Positions 32,429 to 45,200 of a stretch of DNA of 64,000 bases are shown here, one piece after another; within the stretch, counting starts at the first letter, position 1, and each line of letters starts with the position of its first letter. The translations under genes were made by a program, and so were the position numbers. The notes under the pieces are model-generated. The model did no database searches. It was not told the DNA's origin and worked only from the letters and a program-made list of their open reading frames with translations. Source of the stretch: Mesotaenium endlicherianum (lineage: Eukaryota; Streptophyta; Zygnematophyceae; Zygnematales; Mesotaeniaceae); contig WELA01003517.1 of assembly GCA_009602735.1 (NCBI GenBank), positions 280,730-344,729 on the forward strand, in the 5' to 3' direction.

Positions 32429-33887
32429 ACGCTTGCGCGTGTGCCACCCGCCATCGGTGGAGCAGGGTGCTGAGCTGGCGCGAGATGGGGCCGCCAGGGA
32501 GACCGCGGAGCAGGCGTGCGCGGGCCTCGCAGCGGAACTCTCAGCCGCCCGCTTCCCGGCCCCGCGCCAGCTCGTCGCCCGGGTACGTCGCGCTGCAGCC
32601 TCCCGCCCTGCCTCACAGAGAGATCGCTTGTCAAGAGAAGATTCTCCTCGACCCAAGCCCTCTTTGAGAGCCTGGCACTGCTTGGTTCCTCGCTTGCCAT
32701 GTGTGCACTCCCTGGCGCTGCTCTCTGCCAGACATACTGGACACGCCTCAGCGAGTTTGGTAGGGGGTCGGTGAGTCGTTCAATCGATGGGTAGTGATGG
32801 GTAGTGTATTGGTCAGCCTGCTGGGTTGGTGGTCAAGCACCTCTGCGTGTTGTGTGTAGCATTCAATCTCTTCGCCCGCCACCTGCAGCGGGGAGGAGCA
32901 CATGGCTGGGGGCTTGCGGCCGGGCCGCGGCCTCCAAGGAAGCGGCTGTGGCTAGTCCTTCTCTGTGTGCACACTCCCCCGCACGCGTGCGCTTGTGTGT
33001 GTGCATGCGGGTCTGAGAGCGTGCGTGGCGTGTATGGCGTGCGCGCGCGCCCTTGCGGTGATTGGAGCGTTTGGCACACTCTAATGGATGTGAGGGGGGT
33101 GGCTGCTGCTGTTGCTGCTGCGGCGGACATGTGGATGTATGGGCGGCGGGGCGTGCAGGAGGGGACCTCAGCGGCCAATCACATCGCAGCGAGACTTGTG
33201 CCGGCTCACAAGGATGCACCCTCGGATCAGGTGGGTTGACGGCCTGGGCTTCTTGCCCCTCCTCCCTTCCCTCCTCTTCTTCCCCCATCTTCGTCCCCTC
33301 CCCTTTATCTCTTGAACCACCGGGACTCACTTGTCCCGCCAGGCCTCCTTGTTTTGCCCGCCAGTTCTTCTAAGCACGTGCGGTCTCGAGCATGCAAAGT
33401 CCTGTCGGCACCAGCTTCTTCGTTCTGCGGGAAGGGAGCCCGGCGTGTACAGCCCTGATACGAGCTTTGAATGTGCGGGTATATGCGGGGATATGCGGGG
33501 ATATGTGTGAGCCGTGCTTACGATGGGTGGAGCTTCTTGTGGGAGAAGATGCTGAGCTGTCGCGTATGCACGTATTTGAATCAGCATGTGCTGTGTGGTG
33601 CACCTCGATCTGGTTGCTTGTGGCGATACATGGAACTACATTGTTTGTTACTTTAAGGGCGCGTGCGTCGTCTTTTGTGTTAGGAACACACGCACAACCT
33701 GCGTGAAGGAGAAGGCCTCGTCTTTATTTCATCGCACTCTTTTTCCCTCCCGTTGCAGGAGGCCTGGTTCCCGCAGCTGGCACAGCTGTCGCCGGAGGAG
33801 CGCTCCAACTTGAGAGCCAAGTTTGTCCCCACCGATGACCTCAGCTTTTTGGAGTGGATGCGGGGCCTGCGATTGGCACCATACTGA
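25012..33887 (+). CDS. Plant-type SEC23-family COPII coat protein
   Basis: Nine exon pieces join in phase: 25012-25551, 26443-26859, 28322-28923 (N at 28924), 28925-29116, 29604-29850, 31101-31392, 32466-32582, 33159-33230 and 33759-33887, about 870 codons. The first 170 residues are a disordered Ser/Pro-rich region. Then come the Sec23/24 zinc finger [12 protein letters not shown]...WRCVFCGR (26566-26646) and the trunk ([35 protein letters not shown]). The helical region ([14 protein letters not shown]-like block, 29680-29725) and the gelsolin-like C-terminus ([39 protein letters not shown]) follow. It resembles the divergent plant SEC23 (At4g01810 type, from memory) more than canonical SEC23. 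Its role is the inner coat of ER-to-Golgi vesicles and GTPase activation of SAR1. About 75 trunk residues are missing at the single N, and the 831-N gap falls inside intron 2. Confidence 0.85.
25632..25880 (+). repeat. (CA)n/(CACG)n microsatellite in SEC23 intron 1
   Basis: A degenerate CACG/CACA tract contains a pure CA run at about 25791-25834. Overlapping frames coding His-Thr or Val-Cys repeats are artefacts of the repeat. Here the sense strand carries CA, unlike most other introns in this window, which carry TG. Confidence 0.9.
26311..26434 (+). repeat. GCT trinucleotide-rich tract before exon 2 of the SEC23 gene
   Basis: Imperfect GCT/CCT repeats run to just upstream of the acceptor at 26441-26442. 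They can be read as poly-Ala, but phase and family alignment place them in the intron (exon 1 ends in phase 0 and exon 2 resumes at 26443 without a gap). Confidence 0.7.
26886..27771. other. (CT)n tract and 831-base assembly gap
   Basis: A CT dinucleotide run (26886-26940) leads directly into 831 Ns (26941-27771), followed by poly-C. Long frames spanning the Ns are artefacts. Exon phase on both sides shows that the gap lies wholly inside SEC23 intron 2. Confidence 0.97.
32356..32440 (+). repeat. (GT)n microsatellite before SEC23 exon 6
   Basis: A pure GT run of about 45 bases lies within a longer TG-rich tract. It ends about 25 bases before the acceptor at 32464-32465. Confidence 0.9.
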
Positions 33888-36525
33888 GCAAACGTCACTT
33901 ATACCTTCTCGCACTTCGAGTTCGAATGGTTTGCGCTACAGCTCCGGCTCTTCCTCACGCAAGTACTTGTTCACAGAAATGACTCGAGCAGCCGCGACAA
34001 GCCACGACAGACTAAGAGCCATTGCTCCTCTATAGTGATGGTCCTCAGATGCAGCCCGCACAACCTTGACCTGGCCTACGGACCAGACGAGGTGGTACCC
34101 TAAGACTGCGGGGACAGCTTGTGGTGTTTTTGAGGGTTCGACATATTTTAAAGAGGTCAAATTTGTTGAAATGGAGGGGGTGTGCCCATAGGTAGAGTTG
34201 TGCAAGTAAGGTCTACGGCCTACAACCCAAGTAAAGGAATTAGATGTAAATAGCGTGGCTAAAAGCCGCAGCATACGACGTGCAATTTGTACTGTCTTTT
34301 TTGTGAAGAGCAAGATCGTTACTCGGGACAAATCTCACCAGGATCGAGAAAGTTCGGAAGAAAAAGCAACGTGAAGTTAGAAGTGAAAAAAACACCAAGA
34401 GTAGCATCAGGCCGCATATACTCGTACAGAAACATTGATATGTTGATGATCATGATGAGCAAAGGATTCTCATTTTATTCTCCTGCGGTCCATTCATCAA
34501 GAACCTCCTCCTCCTCAACTAAGCAGACCTAACAACCACTTGTTAGCTACATGCACCTCTTGGACATATCTTGCTGCTTTGGAACACGGGGCTGCTAGAA
34601 TGCATTAACTATCTGGGTTGTGCCAATTACTCCCTGCCATCACCTGCAATTACCATGGTTTTACTAATTCTGGAGGCCACCTTCATCGTGAGTGACATTC
34701 ATTGGTTTGCACATGACAAGAGCTTGGAATCCTTACAGCTCATCGTGCAGGCCACCTTCAAAGGCACACCATATAGATTGTGAAACACCACTATGCCACA
34801 CTTCATAAACAAGGAGGCATATAGTCATGTAATTGTACAAATATATTGGAGATGACTGCCTGCATGGCAGATAGTACCCTCTAGTGGAGAGCACATTGGA
34901 TTATAGAAATGTATAAAAGTGACCATTCGTGGCCTATATACACACACATTGTTCTAAGTGTGATAGTACTGCATTGTCCACCTTCATCTTCATGTAACTG
35001 TGACAAGCTTCAGAAAATGTGTGGTCATATGTTATTCGGAAAAAAACACTTCATAAGCACCATCATCAGTTGCAATTTATGAGTGGAACTTTCCCACGTC
35101 TCAAGAGAAGTGTCTCCAGGCAAGCGTTCAAGATCCTTCATTACCTTCAGGTGCCACACAACAACGTCATCACGTCCTATAAATTTCTGCAGGCCGTGTA
35201 CATTGCCTTGGGTACACAACAATCAAAAAAAGGGGAGCACCATCTATGGGGAAGAACTGCCTAAGACACCTGGTGGAGTTGTCATCGTGAACTCAAAGAG
35301 AAGAGGCAGGTTAAGCCCAACAAAACTACCTATAACAGCTGGTGGGGTAGTCCTGGCAAAAGCAAGAAGTGATGCTCCACCTCACAGAAGAAGGTGGACT
35401 ATAAGCCTAAAACCTCCAATCCATCCCTGTAAGACATGGCGGCAGCGACCGCTCCAGAACCTACACTCCCGGGCTGCTTGGCTGCTCTGGGCATTGCAGC
35501 AGCAACTTCAAATCTGAGGCCACCAAATGTGGGAACAACCACCAGCTGGCTCTCAGCTAGTGCTGGTCACTACCTGCAAAGAGCTCAGCAGGAAAGGGAG
35601 TCAGACCTCCATGCTCCGTCATGCTCGACTTCAGGAACAAATGGCATGCCCCCCTAAGTGCACGTACAGAACAGCCAAGCCTCTGCCTACTTCAGGAGGA
35701 TTACGGATTGAGCAGTCGTATTTTAATGCAGACAAGCGCACGGTGGCCTTTGGAATCTGGCTCTACGTACATGGCTAAATGTCGCCAGCTGGCTTTCCTT
35801 GAAATGTCGTGTGCGAGACTTGCTAGATGCCTCCTCCTCCCCTACACCCTCTGCTATATGCCAGAAGCTCAAAACGACTAGCTGCCTCCTTATCGCGCTT
35901 TTACCCAAATACAGGTCAGCAGTGCTCAGCTTAGGATTTGTTTGCTAGAAGCTCTGTGCAGCATTGGGGCAGGTAACTCTCCTTCCACCTGCACAAAGAA
36001 CTCATGACAAATCAAGTAACAGAAATTAGTGGCTCTGCACACACGACAGCAGCTTGGGAAAACATACTCCCAAAGCGTGTAACTTTGATGTCCCCTCTAA
36101 CTTGGAGCTTCAACAGCAAGTTTTCAGGAAAAACTTGGCAGCCTGAGAAGAGGTGTTAACATAGTCACGAAACCTGAACTCATGCTTGGAACTTTACGAC
36201 TTAAAAACCTCGCCAAAATAACAAACCTGCAGGTGGACATGTACAGGATAATACAATGACGCAAAATGTGAAGGCACATGAGCCATCGCAAGTCTTGTTT
36301 TCAGGCAGTGGGCGTAGGTTGTTCCTCTGACACACAGCTAGTCATTCACATCCTGCAGTGATATTCCAAGTCAGACAACACCCAACTGCGGGGACACAAT
36401 GAACCTTCCATACACTAGATTCAGGTGCTCATGCAACAGGCGTACATCGACGCCTTCCACCGTCAACTTTTGTTAACAGCAACACTTCCATCGCCAGCGG
36501 GAAAGCAGGAGCTGTAACTTACAAC
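33888..36525. other. Intergenic, no supported gene
   Basis: Composition drops sharply in GC after the SEC23 stop. ATG frames such as 35436-35657 (73 codons) lack conserved features, codon bias or flanking structure. The right part is probably the 3' end of the RNF113-like gene. Confidence 0.45.
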
Positions 36526-38103
36526 TTAATCATGTTCCCTTTCAGCGTCACCTTCACCTTCGTCACTTTCAGCTTTTGAGACATCTGCGGTACCTGCCTC
36601 CTTCAGTCTCTTGGCAATCTCATGAGCTGTATTAAATACCCCATTGGTTGGCTTGTTGCATACGTAACAGTTCTTGTTCCTTGCATTGTGCTGCACATAT
36701 GCAACAATTTGTTACAAAAGCACAAATCAGCACTTGCCAGCAGCAAATAAAGAGTATGCATCCTTGCCAACGTAAAACAATGATAAGACACGATAGACAG
36801 CCTAAGATAACCCATCATAAAAACTTTGAACCAGACATTGCTGAAGCAGCTGAAAACTCAGGACAACCAAGAAGCATGCTAAACCTGCGCACAGCCACGG
36901 GTTTTGAAAAGGCACACCGCGTTGCAATTTCGCAAAGGCAAAAGTGTCCTAACAAAGAATCAACGGTGGTAGACGTCCTGCTATTTTCCACCCGTATGAT
37001 CATCAACTTACAATTGTTCCAGGAGGGTCAGGACCTCCTACAAGCTGGTTAGAGACATGAATGACAAAAGCGACATGTACAAGCCGCAGAGCAGATAATA
37101 TCATACCTTTAATGCACAGTGTTCACAAAAGTAATGCTTGCACCTCGTGACAACTGGTTCAACAAAGGGCTTCCGACATATAAAGCAGGCAAAAGGCAGC
37201 TCCTTATCATCGTCTGAATCCTCTTCTTCAACTCCCTCGCCTTCCACAATGCCCCGAGCAAGCAGTTGCTTCTTCCTTTTCTCCTTCTCATCCCAATCCT
37301 TTTCTAACTGCCAACCTGACTTGTAGTCGCCTCTGTCATGCATGAACTTGCAGGCATCACCATAACCACAGTACCCTGTCTCCTTATAGTCCTTACATAT
37401 ATCTGGTTGGTAGTCAAACCTAACTGAATAACGTATATGCTGAGAGGCTCTTAAGGGTCCATGAGCTCCAGACGATTTTTCACTAGCAACTGTATGTTCC
37501 CGCCTGAAACCTGCAGTGTGATCCTTGTACCCATGCACACCCCGGTATATGTTGTCTTCTGATTTATTTCCATTTAAGGCCTCCTCAGCCTGCTTCAGAA
37601 CCCTTTCTCTTATGGCTCTTGCATCTTTGTCATACTCAGTCTCAGTCTCCAGAACAGCTGTCGCTCGGCTGTCATTTTGTGTCTGAACTTGCCTAGATGA
37701 CTCATATGCAAAAGCCGGCCTTTTCTCCTCCACTACTACTTCACCCTTCTTAGTAACGCCCGTCCCTGTACTGAAGCTCATACTTCCCTCTCCAACTCTC
37801 TGAATTTTGGATTTCTGAAGGGCAACACCATCTTTGCTCGGCTCTGCTTCATCTTCTACAGGGCGACGTCGCATGTTTTTCCCTTTGAGACTTTTCTTGA
37901 AAAAAGAGACGCCTGCAGGCAACCAAAACGGAAACGACTTCAGCATGACTACAAAGTCCTGAACAAGTAAAATTTTGTGCAATAATCATAAACAATCGAC
38001 TTAAGACGAACATAGAGGATGGCTTGTCTTTGATAGTCTTGGATGAAGGCAGACCTTCTGAAGACATCTCTCCTGAAGGAGGTGCATCTGTGTCAGCTCC
38101 CAT
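36526..38103 (-). CDS. RNF113/CWC24-like spliceosomal zinc-finger protein
   Basis: Three minus exons join in phase: 38103-38001, 37912-37107 and 36690-36526, giving 357 residues. ATG at 38103 opens an acidic Ser-rich leader. Exon 2 starts with [14 protein letters not shown], the conserved basic N-terminal motif. It continues to a CCCH finger, [22 protein letters not shown] (about 37400-37335), and a C3HC4 RING that starts CFICRKPF and is completed by [12 protein letters not shown] in exon 3. The tail is acidic ([13 protein letters not shown]). CCCH plus RING in this order is diagnostic of RNF113A/Cwc24, a factor that binds the 5' splice site region during spliceosome activation and has ubiquitin-ligase activity in animals. 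The exon 1 donor (A|GTCGAT) is weak. Codon use is much more AT-rich than in its neighbours. Confidence 0.9.
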
Positions 38104-39285
38104 GGTCTTTCCCAGTACACGCGGCTTCTAAGAAGTTCAAGAAGTAGCCTCGATATCTGAAGTAGTCCTATAATAAAGCTATGTTAAAGCTGCAGACTCA
38201 AATTCTCATCGGAACGGGCTGGTGAATTTCCTGACAGCCAGAAGCTCCTTCTGATGCACTAGTGTTTCGTAATCAAGATGAAAATTATTATGAGAGCAAC
38301 CATGCAAATAAAAATTATGAGGCCTCTTGTCGCTGTCGAGCAAACTGCACTACCATTTCGAACAGTCATATCCAAGCACAAACAATGAATAATTTATCTC
38401 TCCAAATATTGTTTTATCTTTTTTCTAAAATAGGAATATATATACTAATCTGTAATCTTTTGTCAATAAATACCGTTTCATTATGACATCAAAATTGTGA
38501 ATGTAAGAATTCTGGAATTTAAGATGTCAAATATATACAAATAAATACATACTGCACACCATCTCACTTTTACATCTTTATAACTATCAAATTACATCGT
38601 TCTCTTCTCAATTCTGGCAAGCGACCCTTCCGTATGACACTTTCCTGCACCAGCCGTTATGGCGGTGCTAAAATCCAAGCGATTAGGCCAAATTTGGAGA
38701 TGTACACACTTCCGTCGTACATAATCGTCACCGGTGCGCAACAAGTTTCGCTTCAACAAAGACGAATCAGCATGTCGCTTGCCAATTAAAGAGGCAGCAG
38801 TTCGTGAATCGAGTGCCTAAAGTAATTTACACCTTGCACATATACAAATCGTGTTATTGAATGAGCACGGTATACAAAATCGTGTTATTGAATCAGCACG
38901 GAGTGGCCAGTCTGAGAAGAACGAGCATGTCACGTGCAATCTTTTGTTACGAAAGCCATGAAGAAAGCGCAAGCTAAAGCGCGCAAACATATATACAGCT
39001 CCGGTTTGGCGGGATGTGGGGGGAAAGCTGAACCAACCAATGCTAAAAACGCAGGCCAAGTGTGTTGCTTCACTCTCCGGATCATTACCGTTTGTGATTG
39101 AGAATAGAATTTTGTCGTCTTAGAAAGTCTTACTGCACCTTTGTCTCCTTGACACTACCAAGGATTGCAGTTGCTACAACTATTAACAACTTTCGATTTA
39201 TTGACAATTGGTGGAGGAGATTTGGTGATGATTGGTCATCTGAGCTCAGTCTGACTCATATGTCAATGCTTGTTCGTTGCTGCAG
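38104..39285. promoter_or_regulatory. Divergent intergenic region between RNF113-like and helicase genes
   Basis: This AT-rich stretch of about 1.2 kb lies between two divergently transcribed genes and must hold both promoters. A 30/31-base direct repeat lies at 38841-38870 and 38871-38901 (TATACAAA(A)TCGTGTTATTG plus AAT(G/C)AGCACGG). The helicase's first exon and start codon should lie in or near the right end of this region, but I could not settle them. Confidence 0.5.
38841..38901 (+). repeat. Two-copy 30-bp tandem repeat in a divergent promoter region
   Basis: The two copies differ by one base insertion and one substitution. The location between two gene starts makes a duplicated factor-binding site possible, but there is no direct evidence. 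Confidence 0.7.
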
Positions 39286-42200
39286 CCGCTACCATGCCCT
39301 TTCTGTGATAGGATATTCAAACAAGATGGGCGTCTAAAAGAGCACCTGAAGTCCAAGCATGCTGACCAGGCGGAGCAAGACGGTGCAGATGCAGGCAAGC
39401 CAGATGTTGGAGCATCCAATGGAGTCACAGCATTACCGCTGCAGCCGGATGCTCAAAAGTCAGTCTATGCTGTCAAGACTCCAAAGGCCCTCCTCAGCGA
39501 GTGGTGCCAGAAGAACAAACGGCCAACGCCTCGGTACAAACATGTGAGCTTCCATTGTAGCTGGAGGTAGCAACCAATCATGGTCTTCTCCCGACTGAGA
39601 GTGAGAGGTGTGGAGTGGTGTGCCTTGCGTTTGACTGAAGTTTGACTTCAAGCATTAGGCAAGAGGAGGAGTCAAGCAACCAGGGTATGTCGTGCTTTCG
39701 CCGCCTGGCATGCCCACCAGCACTCTGCCAGCCAATAAACAAGTCCAGGCAAGACACGAGGCCAGACGCAGTGGCTGAATGTCAGGCTGAGACAGCTGTC
39801 AGCTTATACTTCTTCTGCCCGTCCTCCTCTCACGAGTCTCACGGGGCTGACCTCTATCTGCGCGGAGGCGAGGGGGGGCGCAGGTGGAGGTGGAGGGAGG
39901 CTTTCACTGCAGGCTGGTGCTGCCAGATCCCAGAGACAGCACCAACGACACCATCATGTGGTACCGGGAGCAGGCTGCTCCGTCGTCGCAGGATGCTCAC
40001 GATCGTGTGGCTGTCATGGGACTGCACTGGGTGCAGGGTGATCGCAGGTGGGTTGCTGCACTGCTTGTCGCACGACGCGCGTGCTTCACCCCTCTTTCCT
40101 CTGACTTGCCACTTGCGGAGATTGGCAGGGGCTCTAGCTTCTGCTTGCTGGAGGAGCCTGGCAGAATCGGGAGCCAGGGGAGCCCCTCCCCCTCCTACCC
40201 CACCTTGACTCCTGCTGCTACCACGCCTCCTGCTGTCATTGCTGCTGCTGTTGCCACTGCTGCTGCTAAGGCGGCTGCTGCTGCTGCAAGGCCTGCTGCT
40301 CAAGCTGGCTCTTTTGTGTCAGACAGATGCATGCATGCGCCCCAACAGAGGGCGACGAGAGGAGCTGGGTGCATGAGGAGACTTCCGCCCTTGCTGCTCC
40401 GCCGTACGCTCTCCCTCCGCCGTTGCCAGACTCTGAGCAAGTGGGCGTGTGCATGTGCATGTGCATGTGTATGTGCGTGCATTGTGTGGGCATGTGTGTG
40501 CGTGCGTGCCCGTGCGCGCTGCCAGGCTGGACCGCGTGCTGGGGGAGAAGTACCGGCAGCAGTGGCGGGAGCTGGACGAGGCCAGCGCGGAGCGCAAGCA
40601 GCGGGACGAGCGGCGGCGCGAGCGCGAGCAGCAGCAGCAGCAGCGCTGCAAGCGGCTGGGCGCGCGCCGCGAGCTCCAGGCCGTCTTCATGAGCGACGAG
40701 AATCGCCGCATCGTCGAGGGCCTCCTCCGCGGGGGCGACGCCGCTGCTGAGCTGGCTCACGGGGAGGGCTCCGCCAGCTCCCTGCTGACGCGGGGCCTGC
40801 GGGATGCGGCAGCGGCGGCTGGGGAGGAGGGGGAGGAGGGACCCGGTGAGATGGACGACTGGGATGGCATCGACATGGACGACGAGGATTACGATGACCT
40901 GGCACTTGATGCCACGGGGCAGGTGGAGGGTGAGGATGGGGAGGGGAGCGAGGCGGAGGGCGACGGCGAGGTGGAGGGGGAGGGTGAGGAGGTGGATGAG
41001 GAGAGTGACGGGGAGGAGCAGGAGCTGGAGCTGGAGGAAGAGGAGGCGGAGGAGGGGGAAGCAGGGTCGACGTCCGACGTGCCGCCCAGTGAGAGTGACG
41101 GCGAGCTGGATGACTGGGAGCTTCACGATTCAACGGCGGCAGCATCGGCAGCGGCGGCGGCGGTGGCGGAGGAGGGTGCAGCTACAAGCCAGCCCGGGGG
41201 GGCTGCTAGCACGCGAGGCGGACGAGGAGCAGGAGCGCTACGGGGAAGAGGGGGGCGCAGGGGAGGCACAGACCAACAGGTGACGGAGGCGGCAGCCCCC
41301 TCCTCGTCCTCCCCAGGATCGGCCGACGCGCTGTGTGCGCAGCTCCTGGGCCTGGGCTTCCGCGAGGCCGACGTGAAAAGGGCCCTGCGCGAGTGCCCGA
41401 GGGAGGGCGGCGCGGGCGGCGCACTCGACTGGCTGGTGCTGCACGCGCGCGAGGAGGATCTGCCGGCCCGGTATGCGCCGGACGCGTCCCAGTCCGCCGT
41501 GCGCGTGCTCGTGCCGGGGGGGGGGGGGCAGCAGGGGGTGCCCGGGCCCAGGCCCACGGGGGAGCGCTTGAAGCAGGCGGTGGCGCGGCTGCAGGCGTAT
41601 GGGTACTCGGCCTCGGCCGCCAGCTCAGCGCTGTTCTCGGCCAACGGCAGCGAGGCAGACGCCCTCTGCAGGCTGTACGAGGAGCTGGCAGGTGGCGTCG
41701 CGACGGCGGCGGCGGAGAGCAAGGACGGGGGCGGGGAGGGCAGGGGGAAGGGAAGGAGGGCGCTGGCGGCGGCGATGGCGGCGGGGGAGGAGGAGCTGAA
41801 GGAGATGCGGGCGGAGGAGCGCGTGGCGCTGGATGCGATCTACGGCGAGGACGCCGTGTGCGTCTCGGACGAACGCGTCGCTCTCCGGCTGCCACTTGGC
41901 GCCGACAAGAAGGAAACGCTGACGCTCGAGGTGAGGGCGGACGGGCAGGCGGGCGGGAGGGGGAGAGAGAGGGAGGGGGGAAGAGCTGTGGTTGAGGTGT
42001 TCAGTGGGACATTCCTTCACCCTCGCTTCACTCTGTGAGGGGAACACGTAAGTGACCGATGATAACATCGATGTGCTGAAATCAGGGACGCACGCGCACT
42101 GGATGCTGCGAACTCTTGAGAGTAGAACTGGACGCTGTACCTCCGTGCACCCAGCGCCCTGCAGCGCTGCTTGTGGGCCTTGCTGGCCGGTCTGTGCGCT

Positions 42201-45200
42201 CAGGAGCATGGGCGTAGGTGAGGGTGTGACAGCCACGCACGCACACGCACGCACACGCGCGCACCACACGCACACACCTGCACACTCTCACACGCACCCC
42301 ACCCATTTAACCCCTCGAAGTGAGATCGCTGTGTGGCTGTCTCAGCCTAGCTCTTGTTTTCAATCCTGCATTCAAGGTATTACTTGCTGGTGTGCGCTGC
42401 AGGCCTAGGCCCCCTTAATGCACCACCCCCCTCTCTTCCCCTCCCCTTTTGGGTTGGAGTGAGAATTTGAACCCCCTCTTGTTACTCATGTGCCCTGTCG
42501 CTGATAGGCTCTCTTCCCCGCCACGTGTCGCTACCCGGAGGAGCCGCCCGTGATCGCCCTCAGCGCCCGAGCACTGCCAGCTGTCGCCCTGCAGAAGCTC
42601 ACGCAGGCTGCCGCCGCGCAAGCGTGGCGCTGCGCCGGCAGCTGCATGCTGTACGAGATCGCTTGCTCCGTCACCGAGGACGCCGCCGCCATGTGGGCCC
42701 TCTACGCCTCACAGGCCCCTCCCTCCTCCTCTGGCCCAGGGCACAGAGTCAGAGCAGGCGGAGCAGGAGGTGGTGGAGGAGGAGGAGGAGGAGGAGGAGG
42801 AGCAGGAGGAGGCGCAGGCTCAGGCAGAGCTCACCGCCATGGTAAGGGGCAGCCCGCTCGCAGCAGCCATAGGGACCGTGGCTTCTCCCGCAAGGAGCCC
42901 CCCCTCCCCTCAGGCTTTCCTGCCCCCGCCCCTGCCCCTGCCACTTCCCCTATCCCCGCCCTCGCCGCTTCTTCGCTCTCCCTGGCGATCCCGGCGCTGC
43001 CGAGGTCGCTCTCGCTCAACAGCGAGGGGCTGGCCTCGCCGCGCACGCCGGGCGGCAAGAGCCCGTACCTGCCGCCCGGCGTGCTTCGCACCATGTCAGG
43101 GCGGCTGGCGGAGGAGGCCCTGCTTGCGGCTGTGACAGGTGGCAGTGCCGCCTCGCTCGACAGCACTGGCGGCCTCTCGGGGAGCCCCCTGTCACGGAGC
43201 TCCAGCCTGTCTGGGCGGCATGCCGAGGTGCTCCGTGGCAGTGACAGCTGGCACCCGCCCGCCAAGGCCAAGCCTGTGAGCGCCGCGGCACGCGCCGAGA
43301 GCAGGCGGTTGTCGGAGGAGTGGACCAGGTGGCGCAAGGAGCCACGCACGCAGGAGATGAGGCGCACGAGAGAGAAGCTGCCGGCCTTCAAGGAGCGTGC
43401 AGCGCTGCTGGCGGCCGTCGCCAGGTGTCCAGTCACGGTCGTTTGCGGCCAGACAGGATGCGGAAAGAGCACGCAGGTCCCCCTCCTCTCTCCTCCCTCT
43501 TCCTAGCCTCCCCCCCTGCACGCGCCCCCTTTCTACCCAGGCTGGCTGCCCAAACTCTGCCCAAGTCCTGAGCCTGACACCTGGCTGGCCCGACTGGTCG
43601 CCTGCTGAGTGGTTGAGTAGCTGATGAGGCATTTCACCTTCTACCCTGAGCCTGGCAGGCTAGCTGATAACTCACCCCCTACCTCCCCAGGCCATGCCTG
43701 CCACAGCCAGTTCGCTTGTACTTCAGCTGCTAGTGGCTTTTGCTGTGGAGGAGTCAGCTTTGCCAGCTGGTTGGGCGTTGATTCATGGGCCATACGAAGT
43801 GCCTCCACCGTTGCTTCCTCTGGGCTCCAACTATTGCGATGATCCTATCACGGCGGGTACTGTGCGTCACAGGTAGCGGAGGGATGGTGTCCCGTGCCTG
43901 ACCATTTGTGCTCCCTCCCTCCCTCCCTCCCTCCCCCTCTCTCTTGCCCTCCCTCCTTCACTCCCTGCCTCACTTCCTCCCTCCGCCCCTCCCTTTCTCC
44001 CTCCCTCCCTCTGCTTCTCCCCCTCCCCCTCCTCTCCCCCTCCTCCTTTGAGCCTCCTCCTCCGCCCTCATCCGCCTCGTCCTCCTCCTCCGCCTCCTCT
44101 GCCTCCTCCTCCTCTTCCTACTCCTCTTCCACCTCCTCCTCGTCCTCCTTCTGCAGTGCATCACCTATGCGTGTACATGTACACTTGATGAAATCGCGTG
44201 CACCAATTGAACGTACATGTGTACAAGAGAGTCCTCAGATCAATAGCGAGTCTTTTATGATTTAACTGATTAGAAATATCGACCTTCACTGGAGGATGCG
44301 GGCATCCTTGCAGCCCTGACGTAGGACGTCTCTTGCGTGCCAGTTGTTATACTGTTGCACATCCTGATGGGTCTGGTGTCTCACCAACATGATTGGATTT
44401 CTGGTTTCCATAAGTCGACCTCCGTGGGCTTCTATGCATCAAGTGGGAGATCAACGATACAAGTCAAGAACAAGTTCTTCCCGCAAGTATGCTTCCCGTC
44501 GAGTCGATTCCGTGGGATGATGTGGCTATCCTCGTGCGGCCCTTTGAGCAACTGCCACGTGTCACGTGCACAAGTATGTCCCATGCGTCGTCTGCAGCTC
44601 GCCTCCTGCTGCCTGCTGCTCGTCGACTGCCGCTAGCTGCTCGCCTTCTGCACTGCTTCGTGGGCACCAGGTGGCAGAAGCACGCTCTCTCTCGCTGCTA
44701 CCTTTCTGCTTGCTCCCCCTTCGCCCCTTGCATCCCAGTTGCGCAGTTCCCCGATCGCACCCGGCCGATGATTCTCGTGCATGCCTGTAACAAGAACTTC
44801 TCCTGCTCTCGCTGTCCTGTCTCCTCCCGGCCCTTCTCTTCCTGCAGCTCCACTACAGAGTGTCGCACTGGGGCACCGACCCGAGCTCGCTGGGCTGCTA
44901 CACGTACGACCGCGTGGGCAAGGCCGCTGACGTGTACGACCGCCTGCGCGCGCCCCTGGAGCCGCTCTTCTTCGCGGGCGAGGCCACCTCGCGCGATTTC
45001 CCGGGCACCGTGCACGGCGCGTACGCCACGGGCCTGCGCGCGGCCGAGGAGTGCCGCCACATGCTCGCCGCCTCGTCCGCGTTTGCCGACTTCCAGCTCT
45101 TCGCGCCCGCCTCCGCCAAGGAGATTGGCGCCGCCGACGCGATGCTCATGCCGCTCCAGATCTCGCGCATGTAGGCGGCTGGCTGCCTGGCTGGTGGCCG

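Noticed and set aside
35436-35657. 73-codon ATG ORF downstream of SEC23
   Set aside because: No conserved domain, no supporting splice or context signal; compatible with chance.
43894-44265. Ser/Pro-rich ORFs in a CCT tract
   Set aside because: Pyrimidine low-complexity sequence inside the helicase locus, without coding character.
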